Positions 8,060 through 19,016 of a stretch of DNA of 64,000 nucleotides are shown here, one piece after another. The first letter of the stretch is position 1. Each line of letters opens with the position of its first letter. The position numbers and the translations under genes were made by a program. A model generated the notes under the pieces. It was not told the origin of the DNA. It saw only the letters and a list, made by a program, of their open reading frames with translations, and did not search any database. The DNA comes from Neisseria sp. 83E34 (GTDB lineage: Bacteria; Pseudomonadota; Gammaproteobacteria; Burkholderiales; Neisseriaceae): contig NZ_LGYH01000004.1 in NCBI RefSeq assembly GCF_001308015.1, forward strand, positions 124,001 to 188,000, in the 5' to 3' direction.

Positions 8060-9013
8060 CTAAGGCAATTGCCCGATAGATAAAGCCATTTCTTCAAACA
8101 TTCTATCTGCATCAACTTCGGTTACCCAATAAGCATTTGCCGGTTTGCCGGTTGAATTCCACCAATCCACCACACACGCGCCCATGGTTAATTCGCTGGA
8201 AGTTTCCACTTGAACATAGCATTCGCGACCTTGGAATAATTCGGGAAACACCGCGCAAGTAATCGCGCAGGGGTCATGCAACGGGCCGCCTTCGGTGCCG
8301 AATTTTTGAATGTCGTATCGCTCATAACTTTGCAGAATGCCGGCCAAACGCGGGCCGTTTTTATTATTCTGCTTGCGCAACACATCCATACGTGGGGTGG
8401 TAATGCATGCTTTGTGGGTTACATCGAGCGGCAAAATGGTTGTGGGTACGCCGCTTTGCAACACGATTTGTGCGGCGTGCGGGTCGCAATAAAAATTGAA
8501 CTCCGCCGCGGGCGTGATGTTACCCGCTTCGAAATAATTGCCGCCCATCAAAACAATCCGTTTGATAGCACGCGCGCAGTCCGGTGCAAGCGTTAAAACT
8601 TGGGCGATATTGGTTAACGGGCCGATAGGGCAGATGACAATGCTGTTGTCTTCTGCTGCACGTAAAGTATCAATCAAATAGTTCACGGCGTGCTGCTCTT
8701 GTAACGGGCAACGGGGGGAATGGCGTTCAACGCCGTCCAAACCAGTTTTGCCGTGCACCTCTTCGGCGGTAACCAGATTCCGCAGCAGCGGTTTGGCAAC
8801 ACCTGAATACACAGGAAAATTTTCCTTTCCGGCCCAATCGCAAATAATCCGTGCATTTTCAGAGGTATAGCGGATACCTACATTGCCGGCTACTACGGTA
8901 ACCGACATAAAGTCAATCAACCCGCGTTTGGCTAAGCCATGTGCCATCAGAATGGCTGCTGCGTCATCTTGGCCTGGGTCGGTATCAATGATTAAGCGGA
9001 TTTTTTCAGACAT
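8060..9013 (-). CDS. Inosine/uridine-preferring nucleoside hydrolase family protein
   Basis: The enzyme family cleaves the N-glycosidic bond of ribonucleosides to give free base and ribose. From ATG 9013 the product has 317 residues. The DTDPGQDDA motif near residues 8-16 is the calcium-binding and catalytic aspartate cluster. A second signature, near ILPLDVTHKA in the middle, and EFNFYCDPHAA with its Asn and His also fit. A GTG four codons earlier (9025) is possible, but neither start has a good ribosome-binding site. Ribose released could feed the ribokinase gene at 12.5-13.4 kb, which is an inference. Nucleoside preference cannot be read from sequence. Confidence 0.88.
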   Translation of the reverse strand: MSEKIRLIIDTDPGQDDAAAILMAHGLAKRGLIDFMSVTVVAGNVGIRYTSENARIICDWAGKENFPVYSGVAKPLLRNLVTAEEVHGKTGLDGVERHSPRCPLQEQHAVNYLIDTLRAAEDNSIVICPIGPLTNIAQVLTLAPDCARAIKRIVLMGGNYFEAGNITPAAEFNFYCDPHAAQIVLQSGVPTTILPLDVTHKACITTPRMDVLRKQNNKNGPRLAGILQSYERYDIQKFGTEGGPLHDPCAITCAVFPELFQGRECYVQVETSSELTMGACVVDWWNSTGKPANAYWVTEVDADRMFEEMALSIGQLP

Positions 9014-9096
9014 ATTCAAGCGCACCGATAAAAATTAGGAGGAAGTTGGAAGTGTAACGCAGCCAAGATAACGATACAATATGCGCTTTTCTTAAT

Positions 9097-9109
9097 TTCA
9101 GACAGGCAT
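9097..9109 (-). other. Single DNA uptake sequence upstream of dusC
   Basis: One local-dialect word on the minus strand, ending 10 bases before the dusC start codon, in its probable leader. Confidence 0.75.
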
Positions 9110-9118
9110 TGTTGAGAT

Positions 9119-10090
9119 ATGCGTTTGGTGCTGGCCCCGATGCAGGGGTTAACTGATGATGTGATGCGTGATTTATTAACGCGTATTGGTGGTTTTGACG
9201 AGTGTGTGAGTGAGTTTGTGCGTATCACGCACACGGTGCATTCCCGTGCGACTTGGTTAAGATATGCACCTGAAATTGCACACGGTAATAAAACATTTTC
9301 AGGTGTGCCGTGTACAGTGCAGCTTTTAGGTAGTGATGCAGAAAATATGGCAGTCAATGCGTTGGCAGCAGTGCGGTTTGGCGTGGAAAAAATCGATCTC
9401 AACTTTGGTTGCCCCGCACCTACGGTAAATAAGCATCAAGGAGGCGCAGTTTTACTGAAGGAGCCGGACAGAGTGTTCCGTATTGTGAAAACCCTACGGG
9501 ATGCTTTGCCCGAACATATACCACTTACGGCAAAAATGCGTTTGGGTTTTGAGGATAAAACGCTCGCTTTGGAAAATGCCTGTGCGATTAATGAAGGCGG
9601 CGCCTGCGGCTTAACCGTACATGCACGCACTAAAGTAGAAGGTTACGAACCGCCTGCCCATTGGATATGGGTGCGTAAAATTGCTGAAGCTGTGGATATT
9701 CCGGTTACGGCAAACGGTGATGTATTCACTTTGGCTGACTATATAGGGATTAAAGAGGAAAGCGGTTGCGACAGTGTGATGCTGGGTCGTGGGGCTGTGA
9801 TGGTGCCGGATTTGGCAAGGCAGATTAAACAGTATGAAAACGGCGAGCCGGTTCGGCCGATGACGTTTGCAGAAATCATGGATTGGATTTTGTTGTTTGT
9901 GGATTTGTGCGTAGAGAAAGAAGGAGAAAACAAATATCCTGTTGCAAGAGTGAAACAGTGGTTGGGAATGATGAAAAAAGCGTATCCTTATGCTGATGGG
10001 CTATTTCAGTATATCCGGTCTATAAAAGAGATAAGTGGTATAAAAAAAGCTTTACGAGAGTATAAATTTCAGATAAAAAGAGTTCTTTAA
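9119..10090 (+). CDS. dusC: tRNA-dihydrouridine synthase, DusC type
   Basis: The flavoenzyme reduces a uridine in the D-arm of tRNAs (U16 for the DusC group). The 323-residue product starts with LAPMQGLTDD (FMN-binding opening). It contains DLNFGCPAP near residue 92 with the catalytic cysteine, and ends its barrel with the ANGDV and MLGRGA phosphate-binding segments. The insertion pattern and the FVRITHTVHS segment fit DusC rather than DusA or DusB. Length is normal. The last about 60 bases are noticeably more AT-rich than the body. Nothing nearby suggests an operon. Confidence 0.88.
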   Translation: MRLVLAPMQGLTDDVMRDLLTRIGGFDECVSEFVRITHTVHSRATWLRYAPEIAHGNKTFSGVPCTVQLLGSDAENMAVNALAAVRFGVEKIDLNFGCPAPTVNKHQGGAVLLKEPDRVFRIVKTLRDALPEHIPLTAKMRLGFEDKTLALENACAINEGGACGLTVHARTKVEGYEPPAHWIWVRKIAEAVDIPVTANGDVFTLADYIGIKEESGCDSVMLGRGAVMVPDLARQIKQYENGEPVRPMTFAEIMDWILLFVDLCVEKEGENKYPVARVKQWLGMMKKAYPYADGLFQYIRSIKEISGIKKALREYKFQIKRVL

Positions 10091-10143
10091 TTATTTGATA
10101 TTTGGGCAATTATTGAAAATTTAAAGATTACCGGGGAACAAAA

Positions 10144-12336
10144 ATGAAATTTAAATATCATATGCCAAGTTCAAAATTCAAACAACATGAGCTCACACAT
10201 ATGCAAGAGATAATAAACCAATCCAAAGAAATTCCTATGTCGGACATTGAGAATGGTCAATTAATCGCGCAGGAATTAAATTCAGAAGGAGCTTTAGCCT
10301 TAGAAGAGCAGGAAACTTACCAACTTTTTACTGAAAATTGGGTGGTTCCGGAAGATCAAATACAAACCGCTTATAATCATATCGGTTATACACATTTAGC
10401 AAAAAATGCTTCTGTTGATGTTGCCGATGATTCAAGTGCTGTTGATAGTGGTGCAGAAGAGATAGCGCCTATCAATGACTCTGGCTCAGGCAAAATGCCT
10501 TGGATTGTTGGCGGTTCGGGTTTATTGTTGGCCGGTTTGGCTGCAGCAGCTGCCGGAGGTTCATCCGGCGGTAGTTCAGATGATGGTCAAGAAAAAACAG
10601 CCCGAAAACGGAGTATGGGAGAGGAACGCTCCGCAACACAGCCTGCTGCATCTACTGAAGAACATTCAGGTGAAGAGCATTCAGCGAAAGAAGATCAAAC
10701 ACCAAGCACTGCCGGAGTAACAGCTGAATCGCCTGCTGCTTCGGCTGAGGAAGCGAAACCTGTTGAGGATCCTGTTTCTTCTCCGCCTGCCGGTGATATT
10801 AAACCACCGGAAGAGCCTGCTCCTAAGCCGGAAACAAAAGTAGAAAATTCAACACCAGAAAACAATAATGTGCCGGAATCGACTCCTTCGGTTAAAGAAA
10901 ACGTTGTGCCGGAAACAACAGAGGGCACCGGCAATATCGTTGACCCTAATCATTCTGCGACAGAACAAGCAGAGCCTGTACCGCAACCTGCAGTAAACGG
11001 CAAGCAAAGTGGTTTGACGCTGGATATCGCCAAACATTTCTATTCTGCAGATGTGATTAAAAAATACATTGATACCATCAGCAAATCAGGCGGTACGTTT
11101 TTGCAACTGCATTTATCGGATGATGAAAATTACGCGTTTGAAAGCACTGTGCTTGATCAACGCGCTGCGAATGCTACCCAAAATGAAGACGGTACTTACA
11201 CCAACCCAAAAACGGGCAAACAGTTTTTGAGCTACGAGCAGATTGCCGATATTGTGTCTCATGCTAAAGCCAAAGGTGTGGAGCTGATTCCGGAGATAGA
11301 CACACCTAATCATATGGATGCAATCTTTGATTTGTTGGAGCATCACAAAGGTGCGGATTATGTGCAGAGCATCAAATCCGAAGTGGTAAACGATGAAATC
11401 AAGATTACTGATCCTAAGGCTATTGATTTTGTGAAAAGCCTTTATACTGAAGTAATCGGCTTGATGCAGGGCAACAGCAAACACTTCCATATCGGCGGTG
11501 ATGAATTTGGTTACAGTGCTTTGAACAATCACGAGTTCATCACTTATGCCAATACCTTATCGAAATTCTTGGACGAACAAGGCTTGAAAACACGTATGTG
11601 GAACGACGGCCTTTTGAAAACCAGCTTGAAAGAATTGAACCCTGCAATCGAAATTACCTATTGGAGTTACGATGGCAATCCGGGTGTTGATTCGGTGGCT
11701 GCTGATCGTCGCGCAGAGCGCGCAAGCATGAAAGACTTGCTGGACGAAGGCTTTGATGTTTTGAATTACAACTGGTATTACTTGTATTTCGTACCCGATG
11801 ACGGCGTAACCAATGCCGAAAGCGGCGCACATATGGCCAGCGATATTCAAGCTATGTGGGATTTGGGCGTTTGGGATGGTAAAGACCATTCCGACCTGAT
11901 TACAAATACCGGTAAGGTAATCGGCTCGTCTTTAACGATTTGGGGCGAAAATGCCGATAATCTGACTGATGATCAGATTTATGAATGGAGCGCCAACGGT
12001 TTGGCCGCGTTAATCAGCAAAACCAATGCGGATTCAATTAATAAAGACGATTTGTCGAGAGTAACTTTGGATATTACGAAAGAAAATCGAGATGGTGAAG
12101 TAATCAATCTGAAGAGTTCTGCTTCTGAATTGGTTGATGTTTCTCTGGCTGACGATTTGCTTTCCAGTTATTCCTTCGTGTGGCTTAACGGTGATACCGA
12201 TGACATGTTGACATTGTCTTCAGATTGGTCATTCACCGGTGCCAGTGAGTTGAAAGACAATGTGAGCTATAGCCTGTATAAACACGGTAGTAATCACTTA
12301 TATGTTGATACCGACATAGTGGTAGAAGTGGTTTAA
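10144..12336 (+). CDS. Dispersin-like GH20 beta-N-acetylhexosaminidase with N-terminal membrane anchor
   Basis: The C-terminal half (about residues 288-640) is a GH20 barrel like dispersin B, which hydrolyses the poly-N-acetylglucosamine of biofilm matrix. The catalytic Asp-Glu pair is D453-E454 in HIGGDEFG; QLHLSDDENYA and LIPEIDTPNH are the other family landmarks. Upstream come about 118 charged residues without a Sec signal, a hydrophobic glycine-alanine segment starting PWIVGGSG at 119 and running to about 139, and a Pro/Glu/Ser-rich linker (about 145-285). The last about 90 residues may be a small beta domain. ATG 10144 follows a GGGGAA; ATG 10201 is an alternative. Full-length dispersin is much shorter, so this is a multidomain, probably surface-associated form. 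Activity is inferred, not shown. Confidence 0.78.
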   Translation: MKFKYHMPSSKFKQHELTHMQEIINQSKEIPMSDIENGQLIAQELNSEGALALEEQETYQLFTENWVVPEDQIQTAYNHIGYTHLAKNASVDVADDSSAVDSGAEEIAPINDSGSGKMPWIVGGSGLLLAGLAAAAAGGSSGGSSDDGQEKTARKRSMGEERSATQPAASTEEHSGEEHSAKEDQTPSTAGVTAESPAASAEEAKPVEDPVSSPPAGDIKPPEEPAPKPETKVENSTPENNNVPESTPSVKENVVPETTEGTGNIVDPNHSATEQAEPVPQPAVNGKQSGLTLDIAKHFYSADVIKKYIDTISKSGGTFLQLHLSDDENYAFESTVLDQRAANATQNEDGTYTNPKTGKQFLSYEQIADIVSHAKAKGVELIPEIDTPNHMDAIFDLLEHHKGADYVQSIKSEVVNDEIKITDPKAIDFVKSLYTEVIGLMQGNSKHFHIGGDEFGYSALNNHEFITYANTLSKFLDEQGLKTRMWNDGLLKTSLKELNPAIEITYWSYDGNPGVDSVAADRRAERASMKDLLDEGFDVLNYNWYYLYFVPDDGVTNAESGAHMASDIQAMWDLGVWDGKDHSDLITNTGKVIGSSLTIWGENADNLTDDQIYEWSANGLAALISKTNADSINKDDLSRVTLDITKENRDGEVINLKSSASELVDVSLADDLLSSYSFVWLNGDTDDMLTLSSDWSFTGASELKDNVSYSLYKHGSNHLYVDTDIVVEVV

Positions 12337-12354
12337 ACAGGGAGTAATTTGAGA

Positions 12355-12392
12355 AATGCCTGTCTGAAAAAGTGATTTTTCAGACAGGCATT
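12355..12392. terminator. Inverted uptake-sequence pair between convergent genes
   Basis: Two local uptake words with extended arms of AATGCCTGTCTGAAAAA type and a short loop. It separates the GH20 gene from the convergent ribokinase gene. Confidence 0.85.
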
Positions 12393-12468
12393 ACCTTATG
12401 CTGGTTTCAGAAGTTACATTATATTCGTCAAGCAGTGTGATATGTTTCCGGCTTTTTCGGTAGTCGGT

Positions 12469-13368
12469 TTATTGTTTGGTTAAAAACGCTTCCAGTTCCT
12501 TATATAAAGGCATGCCACCTTGTGCGCCCGGGCGGGTAACTGAAATGGCTGCGGCTGCGCAGGCTTTTTTCACTGCCTCGTGTAAACCTTGTTTAAGGAA
12601 CACTGCCAAAGTGCTATTAAACGTATCTCCCGCCCCGGTTGTGTCGACAGGAGTGACTTTAAAGCTGGGCTGGCTATGTTGTGCGCCGGTTTCATCATTG
12701 AATAATGCGCCTTTGGAACCTAAAGTCATTACCACTTGGCAAGGTGATTGTCGTAGCATTTCTTCCGGAGACAAGTTTTCAGACAGGCCTAAGCTAATTG
12801 CGAGTTCGTAAGCGTTTGGGGTAAGCAGGCTGGTTAAATTGATTAATTCCTGCGGCAATTTTTGCGCGGGAGCAGGGTTGAGGATAAAGGGCTTGCCGTA
12901 TTTTTTTGCCAGCTTGGCGCCGGCAATTACGGTGTCTAGCGGGGTTTCCAGCTGTGCCATAACCACATCGGCATCGGCAATACGCTGTTCTTCGTTGTGC
13001 ACATCAGCCGGGGTAAGAGAAAAGTTGGCGCCTGAAACCACAATAATATGGTTGTCGCCTTCTGCTACCGTGATGTTTGCCATGCCGCTGGGCTGGTCTT
13101 GAATAATGCGCACGGCATCCGTGTTGACTTGTTCTTTTCGCAAATTGTCTAATAAAGCCTGCCCGAAATGATCCGAACCAACCGCGCCGATAAGCGAAAC
13201 TTTTGCGCCCAAGCGCGCGGCGGCCACGGCCTGATTGGCGCCTTTCCCGCCCATATATTGATGAAAACCCATTCCTAGCAAGGTTTCGCCTGGTTGTGGA
13301 AAACGGGGCGACGAGGTAACTAAATCCATATTAATGCTGCCGATAACGACGATTTTGGGGGCATTCAT
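12469..13368 (-). CDS. rbsK: Ribokinase
   Basis: The enzyme phosphorylates D-ribose to ribose-5-phosphate. The 299-residue product has the PfkB-family opening VIGSINMDLV, the GGKGANQAVA glycine motif near residues 40-49, and the C-terminal DTTGAGDTFN anion-hole motif with the catalytic Asp. These match ribokinase better than fructokinase. CGGAGAA precedes the ATG at 13368. An uptake word on the plus strand sense (12776-12789) is embedded in the coding region. No ribose transporter or rbs operon is present. It lies downstream of parE but beyond a perfect palindromic terminator, so it is probably transcribed alone. Confidence 0.92.
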   Translation of the reverse strand: MNAPKIVVIGSINMDLVTSSPRFPQPGETLLGMGFHQYMGGKGANQAVAAARLGAKVSLIGAVGSDHFGQALLDNLRKEQVNTDAVRIIQDQPSGMANITVAEGDNHIIVVSGANFSLTPADVHNEEQRIADADVVMAQLETPLDTVIAGAKLAKKYGKPFILNPAPAQKLPQELINLTSLLTPNAYELAISLGLSENLSPEEMLRQSPCQVVMTLGSKGALFNDETGAQHSQPSFKVTPVDTTGAGDTFNSTLAVFLKQGLHEAVKKACAAAAISVTRPGAQGGMPLYKELEAFLTKQ

Positions 13369-13410
13369 TTGATTCTCCGGAGATAACAGGTCTTGCTCAA
13401 AATATACGAT

Positions 13411-13442
13411 ATGCCTGTCTGAAAATATTTTCAGACAGGCAT
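13411..13442. terminator. Zero-spacer palindrome of two uptake sequences
   Basis: A 32-base perfect palindrome (ATGCCTGTCTGAAAAT and its complement with no loop), downstream of parE and upstream of rbsK on the minus strand. Confidence 0.8.
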
Positions 13443-13553
13443 TCTTTATTAAAACAGCTGTCTTGATTCATCAGCTATTTAGAATACCTTTTTTAATGAT
13501 AAGTTCATCATCCTTCAGCCGCGTGAATGGCTGTTTGGTAAAGGCTTCAGGTT

Positions 13554-15542
13554 TTAAATATCCACTTCAGCTTTGTCGCCCTCAGCTTCCATCCAAGCGC
13601 GGCGGCTGGCGGCTTCGCCTTTGCCCATCAGCTTGACGAAAATATCATACGTTTCTTCACCGGCTCCCTCAGGAATGCTGACGCGCAACAGGCGGCGGGT
13701 GTCGGGGTGCATGGTGGTGTCTTTGAGCTGGTCGGGGTTCATCTCGCCCAAGCCTTTGAAACGGCTGATGGAATAGGCGGTTTCTTTCACGCCTTCTTTT
13801 TGCAGCCGCTCCAAAATGCCGTCCAATTCGCCCTGATCGAGTGCGTAGAATTTGCGCGCGGGTTTGCTTTTGCCTTGCGCGTTTACGTCCACGCGGAACA
13901 ACGGCGGCTGGGCAACATAAATATGGCCGTCTGAAACCAGTTTGGGGAAATGGCGGTAAAACAGGGTGAGCAGCAGCACTTGGATGTGCGATCCGTCCAC
14001 GTCGGCATCGGAAAGGATGGCGATTTTGCCGTAACGCAGGCCGCTTAAATCGGGGTTGTCGTTTGCGCCGTGCGGGTCAACGCCGATGGCGACGGCGATG
14101 TCGTGGATTTCGGCATTGCCGAACAGTTGGTCTTGATGCACTTCGAAGCTGTTCAACACTTTGCCGCGCAAGGGCAGGATGGCTTGGGTGGCTTTGTCGC
14201 GTGCGAGTTTGGCCGAACCTCCTGCCGAATCGCCTTCCACCAAGAAAAGTTCGTTTTCGCGGATGTCTTCGCTTTCGCAATCGGTGAGCTTGCCGGGCAG
14301 CACGGCCACGCCGCTGCCTTTTTTCTTCTCGATTTTCTTCACCGAACGCATCCGCGCCTGCGCCTGCTTGATGGCGAGTTCGGCGATTTTTTTACCGGCT
14401 TCGACGTTTTGGTTGAGCCACAATTCCAGCGGGTCGCCCGACACAGCGGCCACGAGTTTGAGCGCGTCTCGGTTGGTGAGTTTGTCTTTGGTTTGGCCTT
14501 GGAATTGCGGGTCGAGCACGCGGGCGGACAACACGAACGCCACGCGGCTGAACACGTCGTCGCTCTGCACTTTCACGCCGCGCGGCAGCAGGTTGTGGTG
14601 GTTGATGAAGTTGTTCACCGCTTGGAATACGGCCTGTTTCAAACCGGCTTCGTGCGTGCCGCCGAGCGGGGTAGGAATCAGGTTGACATAGCTCTCGCTG
14701 TTGCACGAACCTTCTTCCAGCCAAGTGAGCGCAAACGCCGCACCTTCACCCGTGCTGAAATCGCTGTCGTGGCCGTCTGAAATATAGTTTTCCGAAGCGA
14801 ACACCGGCACGGCTTCCTGCGCTTCGCTGATTAAGTCGAGCAGATAGCTTTTCAGGCCGTTGGGGTAATGCCATGTCTGCACTTCTTTTTCAGACAGGCC
14901 TTTTACGGGGCGGGTGAGCGACACGGTAACGCCCGGCAGCAACACGGCTTTGGCGCGCAACAGGCGTTCGAGTTCGGGAATGCTGTATTGCGGGCTTTCA
15001 AAATATTTGCCGTCGGGCCACACGCGCACTTCGGTACCGCTGTCTTTCACCGCACATTTGCCGACCTCGGCCAGCGGCTCAACTACTGCGCCGCCTGCAA
15101 ATACGATGCGGTGGATTTTGCCTTCGCGTTTCACGGTTACTTCGAGGCGTTTGGAAAGCGCGTTGGTTACCGACACGCCCACCCCGTGCAGGCCGCCTGA
15201 AAAGGCATACGCGCTGCCGCCGTCTTTCTTGTTGAACTTACCGCCCGCATGAAGCTGCGTGAACACCAATTCCACCACCGGCAAACCTTCTACCGGATGG
15301 AGCCCCACCGGAATGCCGCGCCCGTTGTCGCGCACGGAAAGCGAACCGTCTTCATGGATTTCCACTTTGATTTCACTGGCAAAACCGCCGAGTGCTTCGT
15401 CGGCGGCGTTGTCGATCACTTCTTGGCAGATGTGGGTGGGGCTGTCGGTGCGGGTGTACATGCCCGGCCGTTCTTTTACCGGCTCCAAACCTTTGAGGAC
15501 GGTGATGCTGGATTCGCTGTATTGCTTTGCTGGGTTCGACAT
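13554..15542 (-). CDS. parE: DNA topoisomerase IV subunit B (ParE)
   Basis: ParE is the ATPase subunit of topoisomerase IV, which unlinks daughter chromosomes. The 662-residue product has the GHKL ATPase motifs (EVIDNAADEA with its Asn, DNGRGIP, and the GLHGVGVSVTNALS lid) in the first 130 residues. The TOPRIM region with EGDSAGGSAK and DADVDGSHI comes near residues 430-520. GGKFNKKDGGSAYAFSG is the form typical of proteobacterial ParE rather than GyrB, and the length excludes most GyrB proteins. Coding-strand codons strongly favour C at third positions. Near matches to the foreign uptake dialect (TGGCCGTCTGAA at 13924 and 14770) lie inside it, with one local word at 14886. No parC is nearby. 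Confidence 0.92.
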   Translation of the reverse strand: MSNPAKQYSESSITVLKGLEPVKERPGMYTRTDSPTHICQEVIDNAADEALGGFASEIKVEIHEDGSLSVRDNGRGIPVGLHPVEGLPVVELVFTQLHAGGKFNKKDGGSAYAFSGGLHGVGVSVTNALSKRLEVTVKREGKIHRIVFAGGAVVEPLAEVGKCAVKDSGTEVRVWPDGKYFESPQYSIPELERLLRAKAVLLPGVTVSLTRPVKGLSEKEVQTWHYPNGLKSYLLDLISEAQEAVPVFASENYISDGHDSDFSTGEGAAFALTWLEEGSCNSESYVNLIPTPLGGTHEAGLKQAVFQAVNNFINHHNLLPRGVKVQSDDVFSRVAFVLSARVLDPQFQGQTKDKLTNRDALKLVAAVSGDPLELWLNQNVEAGKKIAELAIKQAQARMRSVKKIEKKKGSGVAVLPGKLTDCESEDIRENELFLVEGDSAGGSAKLARDKATQAILPLRGKVLNSFEVHQDQLFGNAEIHDIAVAIGVDPHGANDNPDLSGLRYGKIAILSDADVDGSHIQVLLLTLFYRHFPKLVSDGHIYVAQPPLFRVDVNAQGKSKPARKFYALDQGELDGILERLQKEGVKETAYSISRFKGLGEMNPDQLKDTTMHPDTRRLLRVSIPEGAGEETYDIFVKLMGKGEAASRRAWMEAEGDKAEVDI

Positions 15543-15617
15543 AAGATGTGTTTGAATAAAAAATAGATTTGGATTTTAACACAACAGCTCTAAAACTGGG
15601 CCGCGCCGACATGTAAC

Positions 15618-15650
15618 AAATGCCTGTCTGAAACTTTCAGACAGGCATTT
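15618..15650. terminator. Inverted uptake-sequence pair downstream of pyrG
   Basis: AAATGCCTGTCTGAAA and its complement with a very short loop, followed by a T run on either side. It lies 15 bases after pyrG on the minus strand and before parE. Confidence 0.85.
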
Positions 15651-15664
15651 GTTTTTTTAGAGTA

Positions 15665-17617
<1,953 letters not shown>

Positions 17618-18031
17618 TTATCGGGCGCAGTTTGCCAACCATTTTTCTTGTTGTTCATGGGTCAGCACTTGAAATATTTTATGTTGTACCGAAAGTTCTT
17701 CAACGGCGAGATCCATATCTGAATCATAACGTTTCTGAAGATAACGGCGGGCTTCGTGTTTGCTGAAAGGAACGGTTGATAATACTTTGATTAATTCTTG
17801 TTTGCGCGAGAAATTTGCATTCCGGTTTCTAATCTTGACTCTTTCTATATTTTTTTTGTGTGCATTCCGGATTTGAAGGAGCGCTTTTTGCTGGCTTTCA
17901 TCCAAAGATAACGAACGCATATCGCAATTGGGATAAAAATCGCTCAATACAACGGCGGAAGCGTGTAGCGATAAAGTGCACAATGCGGTAGCAGCCGTAT
18001 ATTTGATGAAAGACAAGCTGGAAAATTTCAT
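17618..18031 (-). CDS. CpxP/Spy-like periplasmic LTXXQ protein
   Basis: This 137-residue protein has an N-terminal Sec signal (about residues 1-26, ending ASA) and a small, basic helical body. Two LTXXQ-type motifs are visible: LSLDESQ near residue 41 and LTHEQQ near residue 123. These define the Spy/CpxP family of periplasmic chaperones and stress-sensor inhibitors. Two cysteines (about 36 and 135) could form a disulfide, as could others in the family. No CpxRA-like sensor pair is adjacent, so a role as kinase repressor is only possible, not shown. It has its own hairpin terminator. Confidence 0.72.
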   Translation of the reverse strand: MKFSSLSFIKYTAATALCTLSLHASAVVLSDFYPNCDMRSLSLDESQQKALLQIRNAHKKNIERVKIRNRNANFSRKQELIKVLSTVPFSKHEARRYLQKRYDSDMDLAVEELSVQHKIFQVLTHEQQEKWLANCAR

Positions 18032-18221
18032 TTCATGATTCCGTTTATATGAAGCAGATTAAAGCGGGTTCAATATAGCGGACTTTGGCGTGAAGCGGAG
18101 TATTTACGGCGTTAACTTCCGTTAATATACTTGATTTTAATATTCTTATTATTTTTGAATATTATTATGCTTTTGTTGTAGTTTTGTTGCCATTGTGTCA
18201 GTTTGGGATGGATGGAATAAT

Positions 18222-18235
18222 ATGCCTGTCTGAAA
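18222..18235 (+). other. Single DNA uptake sequence upstream of rpe
   Basis: One ATGCCTGTCTGAAA word, 20 bases before the rpe start codon, in the leader. Confidence 0.8.
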
Positions 18236-18254
18236 ATATAGTTGGAGTTTAAGC

Positions 18255-18926
18255 GTGGTTGATTACCGTATAGCACCTAGTATTTTATCTGCTGATTTCG
18301 CACGCTTGGGTGAAGAAGTGGAAAAAGTGATTGATGCAGGTGCCGATTTGATTCACTTTGATGTGATGGATAATCATTATGTGCCGAATCTGACCTTCGG
18401 CCCTATGGTTTGCGCAGCATTGAAACCGTATTCGCGGGTGCCGATAGATGTGCATTTGATGGTGGAGCCGGTAGATGATTTGATCGTTGCATTTGCAGAT
18501 GCGGGGGCAAACATTATTACGTTTCATCCTGAAGCGAGCCGTCATATAGACAGAAGCTTGAATTTGATTAGGGATAAAGGGTGTCAAGCAGGATTGGCGT
18601 TGAATCCGGCTACTCCGGTTAATGTATTGGAAAATGTGCTGGATTTATTGGATATGGTATTGGTTATGTCGGTTAATCCGGGATTTGGCGGGCAGAGCTT
18701 TATTCCGAATACTTTACCAAAGCTGCGCCGTGTAAGACATTTATTGGATGAATATGAGCGTTGCAGCCGTCGTTGGATTTCTTTAGAAGTGGACGGAGGG
18801 GTAAAACCTGAAAATATTGCTGAAATCGCAGCGGCTGGGGCGGATACGTTTGTTGCCGGTTCTGCGATTTTTGGAAAGCCTGATTATGAGGCTGTTATCA
18901 GCCGGATGCGCAAGGAGTTGGCTTAA
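18255..18926 (+). CDS. rpe: Ribulose-phosphate 3-epimerase
   Basis: The enzyme interconverts ribulose-5-phosphate and xylulose-5-phosphate in the pentose phosphate pathway. The 223-residue TIM barrel has the expected metal-binding residues in [22 protein letters not shown] and DVHLMV, the loop segment [10 protein letters not shown] and the final phosphate site EVDGGV. It starts with GTG at 18255, with GGAG at 18244-18247. A 26-base palindrome and a separate strong hairpin follow the stop codon, so transcription probably ends there. Confidence 0.93.
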   Translation: MVDYRIAPSILSADFARLGEEVEKVIDAGADLIHFDVMDNHYVPNLTFGPMVCAALKPYSRVPIDVHLMVEPVDDLIVAFADAGANIITFHPEASRHIDRSLNLIRDKGCQAGLALNPATPVNVLENVLDLLDMVLVMSVNPGFGGQSFIPNTLPKLRRVRHLLDEYERCSRRWISLEVDGGVKPENIAEIAAAGADTFVAGSAIFGKPDYEAVISRMRKELA

Positions 18927-18936
18927 GGTTGATATT

Positions 18937-18962
18937 ATTTTCAGACAGGCCTGTCTGAAAAT
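18937..18962. terminator. Tail-to-tail uptake-sequence palindrome
   Basis: ATTTTCAGACAGG meets CCTGTCTGAAAAT with no spacer. The words face outward, the opposite arrangement to most pairs in this window, and share the central GGCC. Confidence 0.75.
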
Positions 18963-18983
18963 TTATACTTAAAGATACTTTAG

Positions 18984-19016
18984 AAACGGTTTGGAAATGG
19001 CTTCCAAACCGTTTTT
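18984..19016 (+). terminator. Rho-independent terminator of rpe
   Basis: AAACGGTTTGGAA pairs perfectly with TTCCAAACCGTTT around a 5-base loop and is followed by T residues. It follows the palindromic uptake pair. Confidence 0.85.

Noticed and set aside
14063..14780. Long open frames on the plus strand inside parE
   Set aside because: They are antisense to a full-length ParE and follow from its C-rich codon use.
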